NCBI GenBank assembly: GCA_020850225.1
Contig: JADZFD010000007.1
Location: forward strand, 1-64,000
Reading direction: 5' to 3'
Origin: Saprospiraceae bacterium
GTDB taxonomy: Bacteria > Bacteroidota > Bacteroidia > Chitinophagales > Saprospiraceae
DNA length: 64,000 bases
Shown: positions 1 to 8,534 of the stretch, piece by piece
Numbering within the stretch: position 1 is the stretch's first letter
How the letters are laid out: each line of letters opens with the position of its first letter
Position numbers and translations under genes: made by a program
Notes under the pieces: generated by a model
Databases searched by the model: none
What the model was told of the DNA's origin: nothing
Seen by the model: the letters and a program-made list of their open reading frames with translations, nothing else

Positions 1-1
1 T

Positions 2-613
2 ATCACTATTGACTATGCCGGGTTTACGCTGGATAATTTGTTTTACAATAACCGTGGCTTCGCTATGGATATGGGTGTACATTATCAGTTGAATGACCGG
101 TTTTCATTGAATGCAAGTGCGCTGGATCTCGGACGTATAGACTGGGATTATGCCCCACGCAAATACGAGACGAACGGCATCTTTAACTTTGAAGGCGTTG
201 ATATTATAGATTATATACAGGATAGTACCCTGAATGTAAGGGATACATTACTTCAACTCCTGGACGTCCAATCTTCACTGGAGCCTTATTCTACAACTAT
301 CAACAGCAGATATACATTAGGTGCGGATTATATACTGGATAGCTGGTCTTTTCACGTTTTATACCAGATGCACAGACGATTTGGTTATAACTGGCATCAA
401 ATGTCATTGGGGACTGTTAAAAAAATATCTTTTTTAGACATAGGATTGTTATATACTATAAATAAATCAGATTACAGGAATTTGGGCTTACATATAGGTT
501 TGAATCTGCGTCCGGTACACCTCTATGTTTCGACTACAGATGTATTGCATTTATTATCGTTTGAAAATGCCAGAAGCGCGGGAATTGGTTTTGGATTAAA
601 TGTACAATTTTGA
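2..613 (+). CDS. DUF5723-type outer-membrane protein, C-terminal part
   Basis: The reading frame is open from the first complete codon of the window, so this is the end of a longer gene whose start lies upstream; the TTG at 38 is only an internal leucine codon. About 203 residues are visible. They alternate short amphipathic strands with turns and end in GLNVQF, a terminal phenylalanine typical of outer-membrane beta-barrels. The pattern (a long ordered C-terminal barrel, a late YVSTTDVLHLL strand) resembles the DUF5723 family common in Bacteroidota, of unknown function. Its stop codon overlaps the ATG of the next gene (TGATG at 611-615), so the two are probably translated from one transcript. 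Family assignment is from memory of the pattern; an unrelated barrel family is possible. Confidence 0.6.
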   Translation: MTIDYAGFTLDNLFYNNRGFAMDMGVHYQLNDRFSLNASALDLGRIDWDYAPRKYETNGIFNFEGVDIIDYIQDSTLNVRDTLLQLLDVQSSLEPYSTTINSRYTLGADYILDSWSFHVLYQMHRRFGYNWHQMSLGTVKKISFLDIGLLYTINKSDYRNLGLHIGLNLRPVHLYVSTTDVLHLLSFENARSAGIGFGLNVQF

Positions 614-1644
614 TGAAAAAAAGTAGAATATTAAATATTGTTAGTTATACAAAGATTGGCTTGTTTCTATGCTTAATAGTGTTGGTTGCATCATGCAAAT
701 CCGACACATCTGCCGTTACAGTTCATGCTGATGATGACCCGGCTATCACAGAATTGAATGCCCTGATAGATAAGAATACAAATGACGCTTCCCTCTATTA
801 TCAGAGAGCACAGTTGTATTATGATAAAGAAAAATACGATCAGGCGATTGCAGATTTGCGATTTGCCGTCAAGATAGATTCCCTCAATCCCGATTTCAGA
901 CATCTGCTTTCCGATGCATACCTGAATTATGGTCATATACATGAAGCAGAACAGGAATTGAATGAAGTGCTACGTGTGTTTCCTGAAAGGATACCTACTT
1001 TACTAAAAATGGCAGAGTTCAAATATATTAATGAAGACTATGACGGATCAATACTCACTGTCAACGAGATTATCCGGTTAGATCCGCAAAATGCAGAAGC
1101 ATATTTTATGTTGGGCATGAATTTTATTGCACTCAACGATAATACCAGAGCCATTAATTCGTTTCAGACAGCCGTAGAACTCGACAGTAAACTGACTGAT
1201 GCATGGATATATCTGGGAGAGCTATATGAAGAAAAGAAAGATCCCAAAGCACTACAGTATTATGAAAGTGCTGTTCTGAGTAATCCGGCATCCATGCAGG
1301 CAAAGCATGCAAAAGCCTATTATCTGCAGAATCATAAGGATATTCCCGGTGCCCTCGAATTATACAGATCTATTATAGTTGAAGACAAGAGTTACAGTGA
1401 TGCTTACCTGAATTCCGGTATCCTGTACCTAGAGATGGATTCTCTGAACAACGCATACGAACAATTTAATTTGTTGGTGGGTATAAATCCAACCAACTAC
1501 CTCGGATTTTACTACAGAGGAATAGTCAATGAAAAAAGAGGCAATAAAGAAGCAGCGATTAAGGACTATACTTCCTCTTTAAATTTAAATAACAATGATA
1601 AAAATGTACAAAATGCCCTTGATAATCTAAAAAACCAAAAATAA
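613..1644 (+). CDS. TPR-repeat lipoprotein
   Basis: A 343-residue lipoprotein built almost entirely of tetratricopeptide repeats. The ATG at 613 is preferred over the TTG one codon upstream because it overlaps the preceding stop codon in the usual translational-coupling arrangement. The N-terminus has a hydrophobic segment followed by a lipobox VASC (Cys about residue 28), predicting lipidation and anchoring to a membrane. From about residue 45 to the end there are roughly eight TPR units, with motifs such as ASLYYQRAQLYYDKEKYDQA and AEAYFMLGMNFIALNDNTRA. TPR proteins of this kind act as scaffolds for protein complexes; the partner cannot be read from sequence. Coupling to the DUF5723 barrel gene suggests joint action at the outer membrane, which is inference. 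Confidence 0.85.
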   Translation: MKKSRILNIVSYTKIGLFLCLIVLVASCKSDTSAVTVHADDDPAITELNALIDKNTNDASLYYQRAQLYYDKEKYDQAIADLRFAVKIDSLNPDFRHLLSDAYLNYGHIHEAEQELNEVLRVFPERIPTLLKMAEFKYINEDYDGSILTVNEIIRLDPQNAEAYFMLGMNFIALNDNTRAINSFQTAVELDSKLTDAWIYLGELYEEKKDPKALQYYESAVLSNPASMQAKHAKAYYLQNHKDIPGALELYRSIIVEDKSYSDAYLNSGILYLEMDSLNNAYEQFNLLVGINPTNYLGFYYRGIVNEKRGNKEAAIKDYTSSLNLNNNDKNVQNALDNLKNQK

Positions 1645-1666
1645 ATTTATTAAACCATTAAAGACC

Positions 1667-2539
1667 ATGAGTGAATTTTCAAAAGTAGTAGCAGGAGTTA
1701 TCAGATGGGGTAGTTGGGGATCAAAACTATCTACATCTAAGATGGCTTCATTAATTGAAGCATGTGTAGAGTCTGGAGTTACAACCTATGATCATGCAGA
1801 TGTCTATGGAAACTATACAACCGAACGAGAGTTCGGAGACGCCCTGATATTAAGCGGAGTATCGAGGGATCAGATTCAATTAATCAGCAAATGTGGTATT
1901 ATCAAACCTTGTGCTGAAAAACCGGGATTTACCATTTCTCATTACAATACGTCCAAAAGACATATTATAGAGTCTGTAGACCAGTCATTGACAAACATGA
2001 ATACGGATTATTTGGATGTACTGATGATCAACAGACCCAGCCCGATAATGAATTATGAGGAAATGGCAGAGGCTTTTCATCTGCTTAAAGATGCCGGAAA
2101 GGTCAGGGATTTTGGTGTAGTCAATTTTTCACCCGATCAGATCAGGGCAATGAGCCGGTTTTATCCCATTACTTCTCATCAGTCAGAATTATCAATCACA
2201 TATCTGGACCCATTACTGGATGGTACTTTAGATACATGTATGGCACACAATATAACACCTATGTCCTGGTCCCCGATAGGCGGAAAAATGATATTTACCA
2301 ATACAAAGGCAGGAAGGGCACGTGAAAAGAAATTCAATGAATATGCAGAAACCAAAGGTTGGACAATCACAGAAATGGCATTGTTATTCCTTTTTCATCA
2401 CCCTGCAGGTATACGTCCTGTGATTAACCAATCCAAGGCCGATAAATTCAGGGAAGCTGTGGAATTAAGCCATATGCAATTGAGTAATGAAGAGTGGTTC
2501 GAATTGTTCATCCTCTTTCATGGAGGTGAATTAAACTAA
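1667..2539 (+). CDS. Aldo/keto reductase (YdhF-like), catalytic His replaced by Asn
   Basis: A 290-residue soluble protein of the aldo/keto reductase superfamily, closest in pattern to E. coli YdhF; such enzymes are NADPH-dependent carbonyl reductases with a TIM-barrel fold. The family tetrad can be placed: Asp42 and Tyr47 in YDHADVYG, Lys75 in LISKCG. The fourth residue, normally His (LIHRP in YdhF), is Asn122 here (MINRPSP); the codon AAC is unambiguous. Asn at this site is known in potassium-channel beta subunits, which are slow reductases or redox sensors. The C-terminal part keeps the cofactor-binding segment (SWSPIGG, then RPVINQSKADKF). The gene starts 22 bp after the TPR gene and may belong to its transcript; the terminator at 2566 closes the unit. 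Substrate unknown. Confidence 0.88.
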   Translation: MSEFSKVVAGVIRWGSWGSKLSTSKMASLIEACVESGVTTYDHADVYGNYTTEREFGDALILSGVSRDQIQLISKCGIIKPCAEKPGFTISHYNTSKRHIIESVDQSLTNMNTDYLDVLMINRPSPIMNYEEMAEAFHLLKDAGKVRDFGVVNFSPDQIRAMSRFYPITSHQSELSITYLDPLLDGTLDTCMAHNITPMSWSPIGGKMIFTNTKAGRAREKKFNEYAETKGWTITEMALLFLFHHPAGIRPVINQSKADKFREAVELSHMQLSNEEWFELFILFHGGELN

Positions 2540-2565
2540 AATCAACATAGTAAAAATATCCTGTA

Positions 2566-2608
2566 GACGGCATAATTATCTGATTCGGTTATTGTGCCGT
2601 CTTTTTTT
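2566..2608 (+). terminator. Rho-independent terminator after the aldo/keto reductase gene
   Basis: GACGGCA pairs with TGCCGTC (arms at 2566-2572 and 2595-2601, extended by weaker AT pairs), followed by a run of T at 2602-2608. It separates the aldo/keto reductase gene from the TolC-type gene. Confidence 0.8.
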
Positions 2609-2711
2609 ATACCTTTTTATTAGCGGGAATATCCGGATTCACTGTATTGGTTTTTAACTATTTAATAAAATGATTGTTAAATAAACCGTTAATCATCATC
2701 AACCCATTTTT

Positions 2712-4013
2712 ATGTTCAGGTATATATACATCGTTTTACTTCTGACAACATCCGTGTTATCTGCACAAAATAAGCTAACAATGGAGGAAGCTGTCAAAAA
2801 GGCTTTGGAAAATAATTATAACATAAGGATTGCCCAAAATGAAATCAACATCCATACAGCCAATAATACAGCCGGTAATGCTGGAATGCTGCCTCAGGTA
2901 TCCTTGAATTTTGGACAGGCATACAATATTAACAATACGCGTCAGGAGTTTTTTTCGGGGGATATACGCGAAGGAGATCATGTAAAAACTACAAATACCA
3001 ATGCTAATATTCTGGCAAACTGGACATTGTTTGATGGAATGAAAATGTTTACAAACAGGGAAATTCTCCGGGAATACGAAGATAAAGGTATGGTCAATCT
3101 CAGATTGCAGATGGAAAATACCGTGACAAAAGTTATGGACACCTATCTGATGATTGAATATCAGAAAAAACGGATCGAAACCATTCGGGAAGCTATCGGT
3201 ATATCACAGGAGAGACTGAATCTGGCAACTCTGCGCCGTGATATCGGTACAGGCTCGGGAATGGATGTATTACAAGCTCAGGTAGACATCAATGCCGACA
3301 GTTCTGCACTGATCAATCAGTTGCTGGTACTTAAAAACCTGAAAGTCGGCCTCAACAATTTAATGATTGCAAATCCTGATTCTGACTTTGAAACGACTAC
3401 GCCTTCGGCTTTTCCACTGGCTGGTATCGACGAACTTATGACACATGCAGCCGGCAGAAATAAAATGCTGCAGTTGGCAGATAAAAACATCTTGCTTGCC
3501 AATCTAAGTCTCGATCAGTGGAAGGCCAACCAGTACCCCGAACTGGACTTGAATACAGGATATAACTTTAGCCGGATGAATGCTGAAATAGGTATCCTTA
3601 AGTTTAATCAGAATACAGGCTTTTCCTTAGGATTAACCGGACGCTGGAACCTATTCAACGGATTTAACAATAAACGTGAAATCCAGGTGGCAAAGCTCAA
3701 TATCGAAAATCAAAAACTCCTTAAGGAACAGGTCTGGACAGATATGAAATCTGATATTTATGCCAGCTACAATTTATTTACCAATGCCAACAGTATGATG
3801 GTTCAGGAGGACAAAAATATTGCTATTGCCCGTCAATACCTCGGCATAGCTCAGGAAAAAATGCGTATCGGTACCATTACTTCCATCGAATTGAGGCAGG
3901 CTCAGGTGAATCTCATCGATGCAGAATTCAGGAAGATATCAGCCGAAAACGATAGCAAACGTGCCATGCTCGAATTGATGCGACTATCCGGATCTTTACT
4001 ACAGGATTTCTGA
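2712..4013 (+). CDS. TolC-family outer-membrane channel protein
   Basis: A 433-residue outer-membrane efflux protein. A signal peptide ends near residue 18 (SVLSAQ). The mature part shows the internal duplication typical of TolC: LTMEEAVKKALENNYNIRIAQNE near the start, a long helical hairpin rich in Q, N and A, two beta-strand pairs (around residues 60-100 and 285-320), and a second helical repeat ending with RIGTITSIELRQAQVNLIDA. TolC-type trimers form the exit duct of tripartite pumps or type I secretion. No HlyD-type adaptor or pump gene lies beside it, so it may serve a system encoded elsewhere. Terminators or strand changes bound it on both sides, so it is probably monocistronic. It converges with priA, 16 bp away. 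Confidence 0.9.
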   Translation: MFRYIYIVLLLTTSVLSAQNKLTMEEAVKKALENNYNIRIAQNEINIHTANNTAGNAGMLPQVSLNFGQAYNINNTRQEFFSGDIREGDHVKTTNTNANILANWTLFDGMKMFTNREILREYEDKGMVNLRLQMENTVTKVMDTYLMIEYQKKRIETIREAIGISQERLNLATLRRDIGTGSGMDVLQAQVDINADSSALINQLLVLKNLKVGLNNLMIANPDSDFETTTPSAFPLAGIDELMTHAAGRNKMLQLADKNILLANLSLDQWKANQYPELDLNTGYNFSRMNAEIGILKFNQNTGFSLGLTGRWNLFNGFNNKREIQVAKLNIENQKLLKEQVWTDMKSDIYASYNLFTNANSMMVQEDKNIAIARQYLGIAQEKMRIGTITSIELRQAQVNLIDAEFRKISAENDSKRAMLELMRLSGSLLQDF

Positions 4014-4029
4014 TAATACTGATATTATC

Positions 4030-6486
4030 CTAATACGGATCGACATCAATATTGATACGAACGTATTTATATGTCTTGATATTACGGATAGTGTCGGATG
4101 TATAAAGAAGTAATTTCTTGATTTTGGACACCAATTGATGCTCCTTTTCCATTTTTACGGTTATGGTGTTAATGTATTGGCCACGCAGTCTTGCTATGGA
4201 TGGTATAGCTGGGCCCAGAACGCGTTCACCAAGATGTTTTTTGATTAACAGCGCATATTCTGACGCAGCACCTGCGACGACTTCGGCATTCTTATGTAAA
4301 AATGATATCTGAATCATTCTGAAATAAGGAGGATATCTGAACATCTTCCTTTCCGCTGATTCCCGTATAAAAAACCGGTCGTACAGGCTGTGCATTGTCT
4401 CGGTAATTATCGGATGCGACGGATTGAAAGTCTGTATAATTACGTCTCCCTGTTTTTGGCGTCTTCCGGCTCGTCCTGCTACCTGTGTCAGCAATTGAAA
4501 TGCACGCTCATTGGCTCTGAGATCCGGATGTTTGAGTAAACTATCCGCATTTAATACACCAACCAATGAAATATTATCAAAATCCAGCCCCTTCGTAATC
4601 ATCTGCGTACCGACTAATATATCGGTTTTCTTATTTTCAAAATCCAAAATAATAGATTCCAGCGCAGATTTAGTCCGCGCAGTATCATAATCCATCCGTG
4701 AAATGGACGCTGTCGGGAAAATATCTTTCAGTTCTTCCTCTATTTTTTCTGTTCCCAATCCTAGTTCCAGCAATTCAGAATTACCGCAGGCAGGACACAT
4801 TTCGGGCAGTTTGCTGCGTGTACCACAGTAATGACACCTTAACTCATTATTATATTTGTGCTTTGTCAGCCGCACATCACAGTTTACACATTCTGCTTCC
4901 CAACCACACAGTTGACATTCTATAACAGGTGCATATCCCCGGCGGTTTTGAAATAAGAGCACCTGCTCTTTTTGAGATAATGCATTTTCTATCGCTGTCA
5001 GCATTGCCTTGCTGAATATACCACTGAAACTTTTATCCTTATATTCTTCCCTTAGATCGACAAGGTGTATTTTAGGCAGTATGGATGCGCCATGTCGCGC
5101 TGTTATTTCCACAAGCCCATATTTTTGTGCTTTTGCATTGGCATAGGATTCAAGACTGGGCGTGGCACTTCCGAGAATGATGTTACTTTTGTTCTTGTTG
5201 GCAAGATAAATGGCAGCATCCCGTGCATTATACCGGGGATTGGGATCGTTCTGCTTGTAGGATGGATCGTGTTCTTCATCCACGATAATCAGGTTAAGAT
5301 TGTTGAATGGTAAAAACAGCGAAGAACGGGCGCCGATTACGACTTTAGCACCCAGCATAACGGCATTCCAGATTTCTACACGTTCATTGTTGCTTAGCCT
5401 GCTGTGATAGACCAGGATTTCTTCACCCAATGCCTTCCTGAGCCGTTCGACCATATGTGTTGTAAGTGCTATCTCAGGTAGCATATACAGCGTTTGACCG
5501 GACTGCTGCAATACCTTTTGAATGAGTTCGGTGTATATATGGGTTTTACCGCTTCCTGTCACGCCGTGCAATAGTACAGGTTTTTGCTCCTTAAAGTGGT
5601 ATTCGATATCTGCAAGTACTTCAAGTTGTGAATCACTCAACTTATGCTCCTGTATGTTTTCGTGCATTTCCTGTGTAGATATACGGCTGATTGCTTTTTT
5701 TTCTACAGTAAATATGCCTTTCTTTTCCAGAGCCTTAATGGTGACACTATCCACAGCTGCCAGGGTACATACTTCTGACGCCGGTTGCAGCAATTGACTG
5801 TTCTTGCTCAACTGAACATATGCCAGTAACAGACGGGTTTGTTTTTCACTTTTTGCTACCTTGTCAAATGCTCCGGCCAAAAGACTGGAATCTGAAAGGT
5901 ATGGCTCACAAAGAGAAATATAATTGATGAGCTTGGGTTTGAATTTTTCTATCAGTTCCTCTTTTATGGCTACGACTCCTTTATCCATCAGGCTGCGTAA
6001 TACAGGAAATATAGATTTTTTATTCAGGATGTCCTGGATTTCAGCTATCGTCAACTCCTGTTGGATAGATATGGCTTCAGCAATCAGATACTCCTCATCA
6101 GATAGCTCCAGTACGTCCAATTCTTCCGGATCTCCATTGTAAATCACCTTTGTTTCACTTTCGAGTTTGAGTCCGGATGGTAGTGCCACATGCATCACTT
6201 CTCCGATAGTACAGCAATAATAATCAGCCATCCACGTCCAGAACTGCAATTGCATAGCTGTAACCACCGGTACTTCATCGATGATGGAGACTACAGGCTT
6301 GGGTTTGTACGGCACCTCCATTGCCCCATGCATCCTGTAAACGATGGCAGAATATAGCTTGTTTTTGAGTGGTACCTCTATCCGTATTCCGGGCTGCATG
6401 CTGGATACCATAGATTCCGGAACAGAATAGGTATATAGTTTAGGCAATGCAAGCGGTAGGATTACAGTAACGTATTGAATATTCAA
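4030..6486 (-). CDS. priA: Primosomal protein N' (replication restart helicase PriA)
   Basis: An 818-residue superfamily 2 helicase that reloads the replisome at stalled or repaired forks. Order of domains: N-terminal 3'-DNA-binding domain (residues 1 to about 110), a linker winged-helix region, then the helicase core with Walker A HGVTGSGKT, Walker B as DEEH (IIVDEEHDPSYKQ), and motifs GSATPS and QVAGRAGR. Between the helicase lobes lies the zinc-binding insertion with paired cysteines (CQLCGWEAECVNC, then CHYCG and CPACG), which is intact. Length is somewhat above the E. coli protein (about 730), usual for this phylum. The start gives the expected N-terminal sheet (QYVTVILPLALPKLYTYSVP). 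A -7 promoter box lies 20 bp upstream. Confidence 0.97.
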   Translation of the reverse strand: MNIQYVTVILPLALPKLYTYSVPESMVSSMQPGIRIEVPLKNKLYSAIVYRMHGAMEVPYKPKPVVSIIDEVPVVTAMQLQFWTWMADYYCCTIGEVMHVALPSGLKLESETKVIYNGDPEELDVLELSDEEYLIAEAISIQQELTIAEIQDILNKKSIFPVLRSLMDKGVVAIKEELIEKFKPKLINYISLCEPYLSDSSLLAGAFDKVAKSEKQTRLLLAYVQLSKNSQLLQPASEVCTLAAVDSVTIKALEKKGIFTVEKKAISRISTQEMHENIQEHKLSDSQLEVLADIEYHFKEQKPVLLHGVTGSGKTHIYTELIQKVLQQSGQTLYMLPEIALTTHMVERLRKALGEEILVYHSRLSNNERVEIWNAVMLGAKVVIGARSSLFLPFNNLNLIIVDEEHDPSYKQNDPNPRYNARDAAIYLANKNKSNIILGSATPSLESYANAKAQKYGLVEITARHGASILPKIHLVDLREEYKDKSFSGIFSKAMLTAIENALSQKEQVLLFQNRRGYAPVIECQLCGWEAECVNCDVRLTKHKYNNELRCHYCGTRSKLPEMCPACGNSELLELGLGTEKIEEELKDIFPTASISRMDYDTARTKSALESIILDFENKKTDILVGTQMITKGLDFDNISLVGVLNADSLLKHPDLRANERAFQLLTQVAGRAGRRQKQGDVIIQTFNPSHPIITETMHSLYDRFFIRESAERKMFRYPPYFRMIQISFLHKNAEVVAGAASEYALLIKKHLGERVLGPAIPSIARLRGQYINTITVKMEKEHQLVSKIKKLLLYTSDTIRNIKTYKYVRINIDVDPY

Positions 6487-6506
6487 AAGTCGATTTTAAT
6501 ATTTTA

Positions 6507-6514
6507 CAAAGATA
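6507..6514 (-). promoter_or_regulatory. Candidate -7 promoter box for priA
   Basis: On the minus strand this reads TATCTTTG, a match to the Bacteroidota -7 consensus TAnnTTTG, about 20 bp before the priA ATG. No clear -33 TTTG is visible at the expected distance; an inverted repeat occupies that place. Confidence 0.55.
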
Positions 6515-6523
6515 ATCAAAAAA

Positions 6524-6541
6524 TCAGATTTGAAAATCTGA
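6524..6541. repeat. Perfect inverted repeat upstream of priA
   Basis: TCAGATTT and AAATCTGA form 8-bp perfect arms separated by GA. The repeat sits where the -33 region of the candidate priA promoter should be, so it could be an operator; alternatively it is a relic linked to the insertion-sequence debris that begins about 100 bp further on. No T-run follows on either strand, so it is not a convincing terminator. Confidence 0.4.
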
Positions 6542-6646
6542 ATTGAACTACTGGTGATTTTTTAATATGTATTTATAGCAATTGTACATATGAATCAAAC
6601 CAAACAGTTCGAGTGTAAAAATTCAGAAAACAAGGTAAATTTGCCT

Positions 6647-6888
6647 TGTCCTAAAATAGGTTACACCAAAACGTGTAAAAATGGACAAAAAAAGTAAAGT
6701 CATTTCAGAACTAAAAACTGGAAAAATCATCATTTAAAAAGCCGAATAAATATTTTAAAGATTCTGAAAAACACCATATTCTTCAGGAATTGATGAGTTC
6801 GGGTTGTACCAGGCAGGAGATTTGGGAAAAATACACAGATCATCTTGTATATACCGGTGATATTGACCCACCTACTGGATTTTGGTAA
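6647..6888 (+). mobile_element. IS3-like insertion sequence remnant (left end and broken orfA)
   Basis: A probable element end begins with TG at 6647 (TGTCCTAAAATAGGTTACAC), followed by a short reading frame starting ATG at 6681 (MDKKSKVISELK). A frame change in an A-rich run near 6720-6726 is needed to continue into a second open stretch ending TAA at 6886-6888, which reads like the helix-turn-helix part of an OrfA transposase (KDSEKHHILQELMSSGCTRQ, then EIWEKY). The rest of the transposase and the right end are absent. IS3-type membership is inference from gene order and the TG terminus; that it is a decayed transposase fragment is better supported than the family. Confidence 0.5.
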
Positions 6889-6913
6889 TCAAAGAGTTGA
6901 TTTCATGACAATA

Positions 6914-7080
6914 TTATAGATTTTTTCTTAACCTTTCTCCTTTTATTTCGATTCTATAAGAGGTATGAATTAATCTATCCATTATTGCAACGGCTATGGT
7001 TTTTTCTCCAATCACGTCATACCAACTTAAAACGGGAAGCTGGCTTGCAAAAATAGTAGCCATTTTTCCATGACTGTTCT
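6914..7080 (-). pseudogene. istB: IS21-family IstB C-terminal remnant
   Basis: Read on the minus strand, about 55 codons encode the C-terminal end of an IS21-type helper ATPase IstB: a segment NSHGKMATIFASQLPV, then SWYDVIGEKTIAVAIMDR, then RIEIKGERLRKNL and a stop at 6914-6916. The same order (HGKRST-IIASQLPV, SWYDVIGE, H-RIELKGESLRKK) marks intact IstB proteins. Everything upstream (Walker A and B motifs, istA, the element's other end) is missing, so this cannot function. It abuts the IS3-like fragment, pointing to one insertion hotspot that later decayed. Confidence 0.85.
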
Positions 7081-7358
7081 AAATATTCACCTATTTTATT
7101 TAGGGTTTTGAATTAACCAAAGTTGCATTTGACACTTGAGTTCAGAAATTCAGGACTTACCGAATCAGCATGATTTCAATGTGATGTTAATTATGGATTT
7201 TATGTTGATATTCTTTTAACCACAAAAGCTAAACTTCAGTAAAAATCTGAATAGATAAGAGACAATTATTCTAAAAAAATAATGTTTATTAGCTAACAAA
7301 TAGTTCCATTTTCAAAAATGTTCTTATCTTTCGTGTTTGAAACAAAAATATTTTTGGG
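7081..7358. other. Intergenic AT-rich spacer
   Basis: No gene is visible. A stretch ending CCAAAGTTGCATTTGACA near 7115-7133 looks like a possible right terminus of another insertion element (ends in CA), but no matching left end was found. TATCTTTC near 7325-7332 is one mismatch from the -7 box and could serve the PorP/SprF gene downstream. Confidence 0.3.
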
Positions 7359-8489
7359 ATGATGCGCATGAAGATTGTTCTCACAGCCCTGATTGCTGTA
7401 TTGATAATGAGTGAAAAAAGTTTTACCCAGGATTTACACTATTCATATTATCATTTTACACCTATGGCTGTAAACCCTGCCAATGCAGGTGCTTTTGCCG
7501 GCTCTTACCGTATTGGAGGAATATATACCAGTAAGGACGGTGCTATTTCCGACAGGAGTTTTAAGAATTTTTCGTTAACGGCAGATGCACCTATAATCAG
7601 GGGACTCAGAAAGCAGGATTGGATAGGAATCGGGCTACAGGCTGATATGTTGAACGCACTGAATGGAGCAGGAGACTTATCATCGGAAACAATTTCAGGT
7701 GGCACGGATAAATATGCACAAAACTGGACATTCTTTAAGGTGTCTCTTGCATATCATTTGGCATTGGATAAAAAACAAACTAATATCCTTACATTGGGAG
7801 CACAGCTGAATAACGGAAGCAGGCAGTATCCGGGTTTTAATGTGTCGGATACACGAAACGGCATTATAAATGGTGTAGATCTGGATTTGCAAAATTTCAA
7901 AGAATTAACTTCATCTAATCAACCTGATCAGGCTACCAAATTCAGATCCAAAGATTTAGGAGCCGGATTATTATTCAATGCCCGACGCAAAAACAGTGAT
8001 TTCAGATTAGGGGTGGCTGTGGAAGGTATTTTAAAACCCAAGGTTGGGTTACTGAGCAATAGTTCTTCCGGAACAAACTCTGGAGGACCGTCCAAAGACA
8101 GTATTGAAACCAAACCGATTGGATTGAATATTCATGGGGATTATGTGTTGAATGTCAATGCAAGAACCAGTATTGAACCTTCTTTTTATTATTATAGTAT
8201 AAGTAAATTCAATGCGTTTAATGTGAATAGTCACGTATGGTATCAGTTCAATCCCGAAAAAGATCTGAGAGGTGGTGCTGGACTGGGAGTTCGTAATTTA
8301 AGGGATGTTGTCCTTTACTTAGGGGCAAGGATTAATGCAATTCAGGTAGGTATTGCTTACGACCTTAATGTTAATGACAGAACATTAGCAAGTAATGGTT
8401 TGGGAGGTTTTGAGATTGCTGCCCGGTATGTTGGAGTAATATATAAGAAACCGAAGGTAAAACCGGTGATTTTTTGCCCAAGTATGTAA
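7359..8489 (+). CDS. PorP/SprF family type IX secretion outer-membrane protein
   Basis: A 376-residue beta-barrel of the PorP/SprF family, outer-membrane components linked to type IX secretion and gliding. A signal peptide (KIVLTALIAVLIMSEKSFTQ) precedes the family's signature start: DLHYSYYHFTPMAVNPANAG, followed by the YRIGGIY strand and repeated barrel strands such as WIGIGLQADM, NILTLGAQLNNG and VNARTSIEPSFYYYS. The C-terminal tail (KKPKVKPVIFCPSM) extends past the last strand. Three in-frame ATGs lie close together (7359, 7362, 7368); the first is used here, but the third gives the tidiest signal peptide. The next gene, 45 bp on, encodes a TPR/PD40/OmpA protein, a pairing seen repeatedly in Bacteroidota. 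Many genomes hold several PorP paralogues, so this need not be the core T9SS copy. Confidence 0.92.
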   Translation: MMRMKIVLTALIAVLIMSEKSFTQDLHYSYYHFTPMAVNPANAGAFAGSYRIGGIYTSKDGAISDRSFKNFSLTADAPIIRGLRKQDWIGIGLQADMLNALNGAGDLSSETISGGTDKYAQNWTFFKVSLAYHLALDKKQTNILTLGAQLNNGSRQYPGFNVSDTRNGIINGVDLDLQNFKELTSSNQPDQATKFRSKDLGAGLLFNARRKNSDFRLGVAVEGILKPKVGLLSNSSSGTNSGGPSKDSIETKPIGLNIHGDYVLNVNARTSIEPSFYYYSISKFNAFNVNSHVWYQFNPEKDLRGGAGLGVRNLRDVVLYLGARINAIQVGIAYDLNVNDRTLASNGLGGFEIAARYVGVIYKKPKVKPVIFCPSM

Positions 8490-8534
8490 TAATTACCACA
8501 TCAATCCAAGTTATAGAATATTAATAATATTAAA

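Noticed and set aside
6590..6697. 35-codon frame with three cysteines upstream of the IS3-like fragment
   Set aside because: It runs across the probable IS end at 6647 and stops in the orfA remnant; most likely chance.
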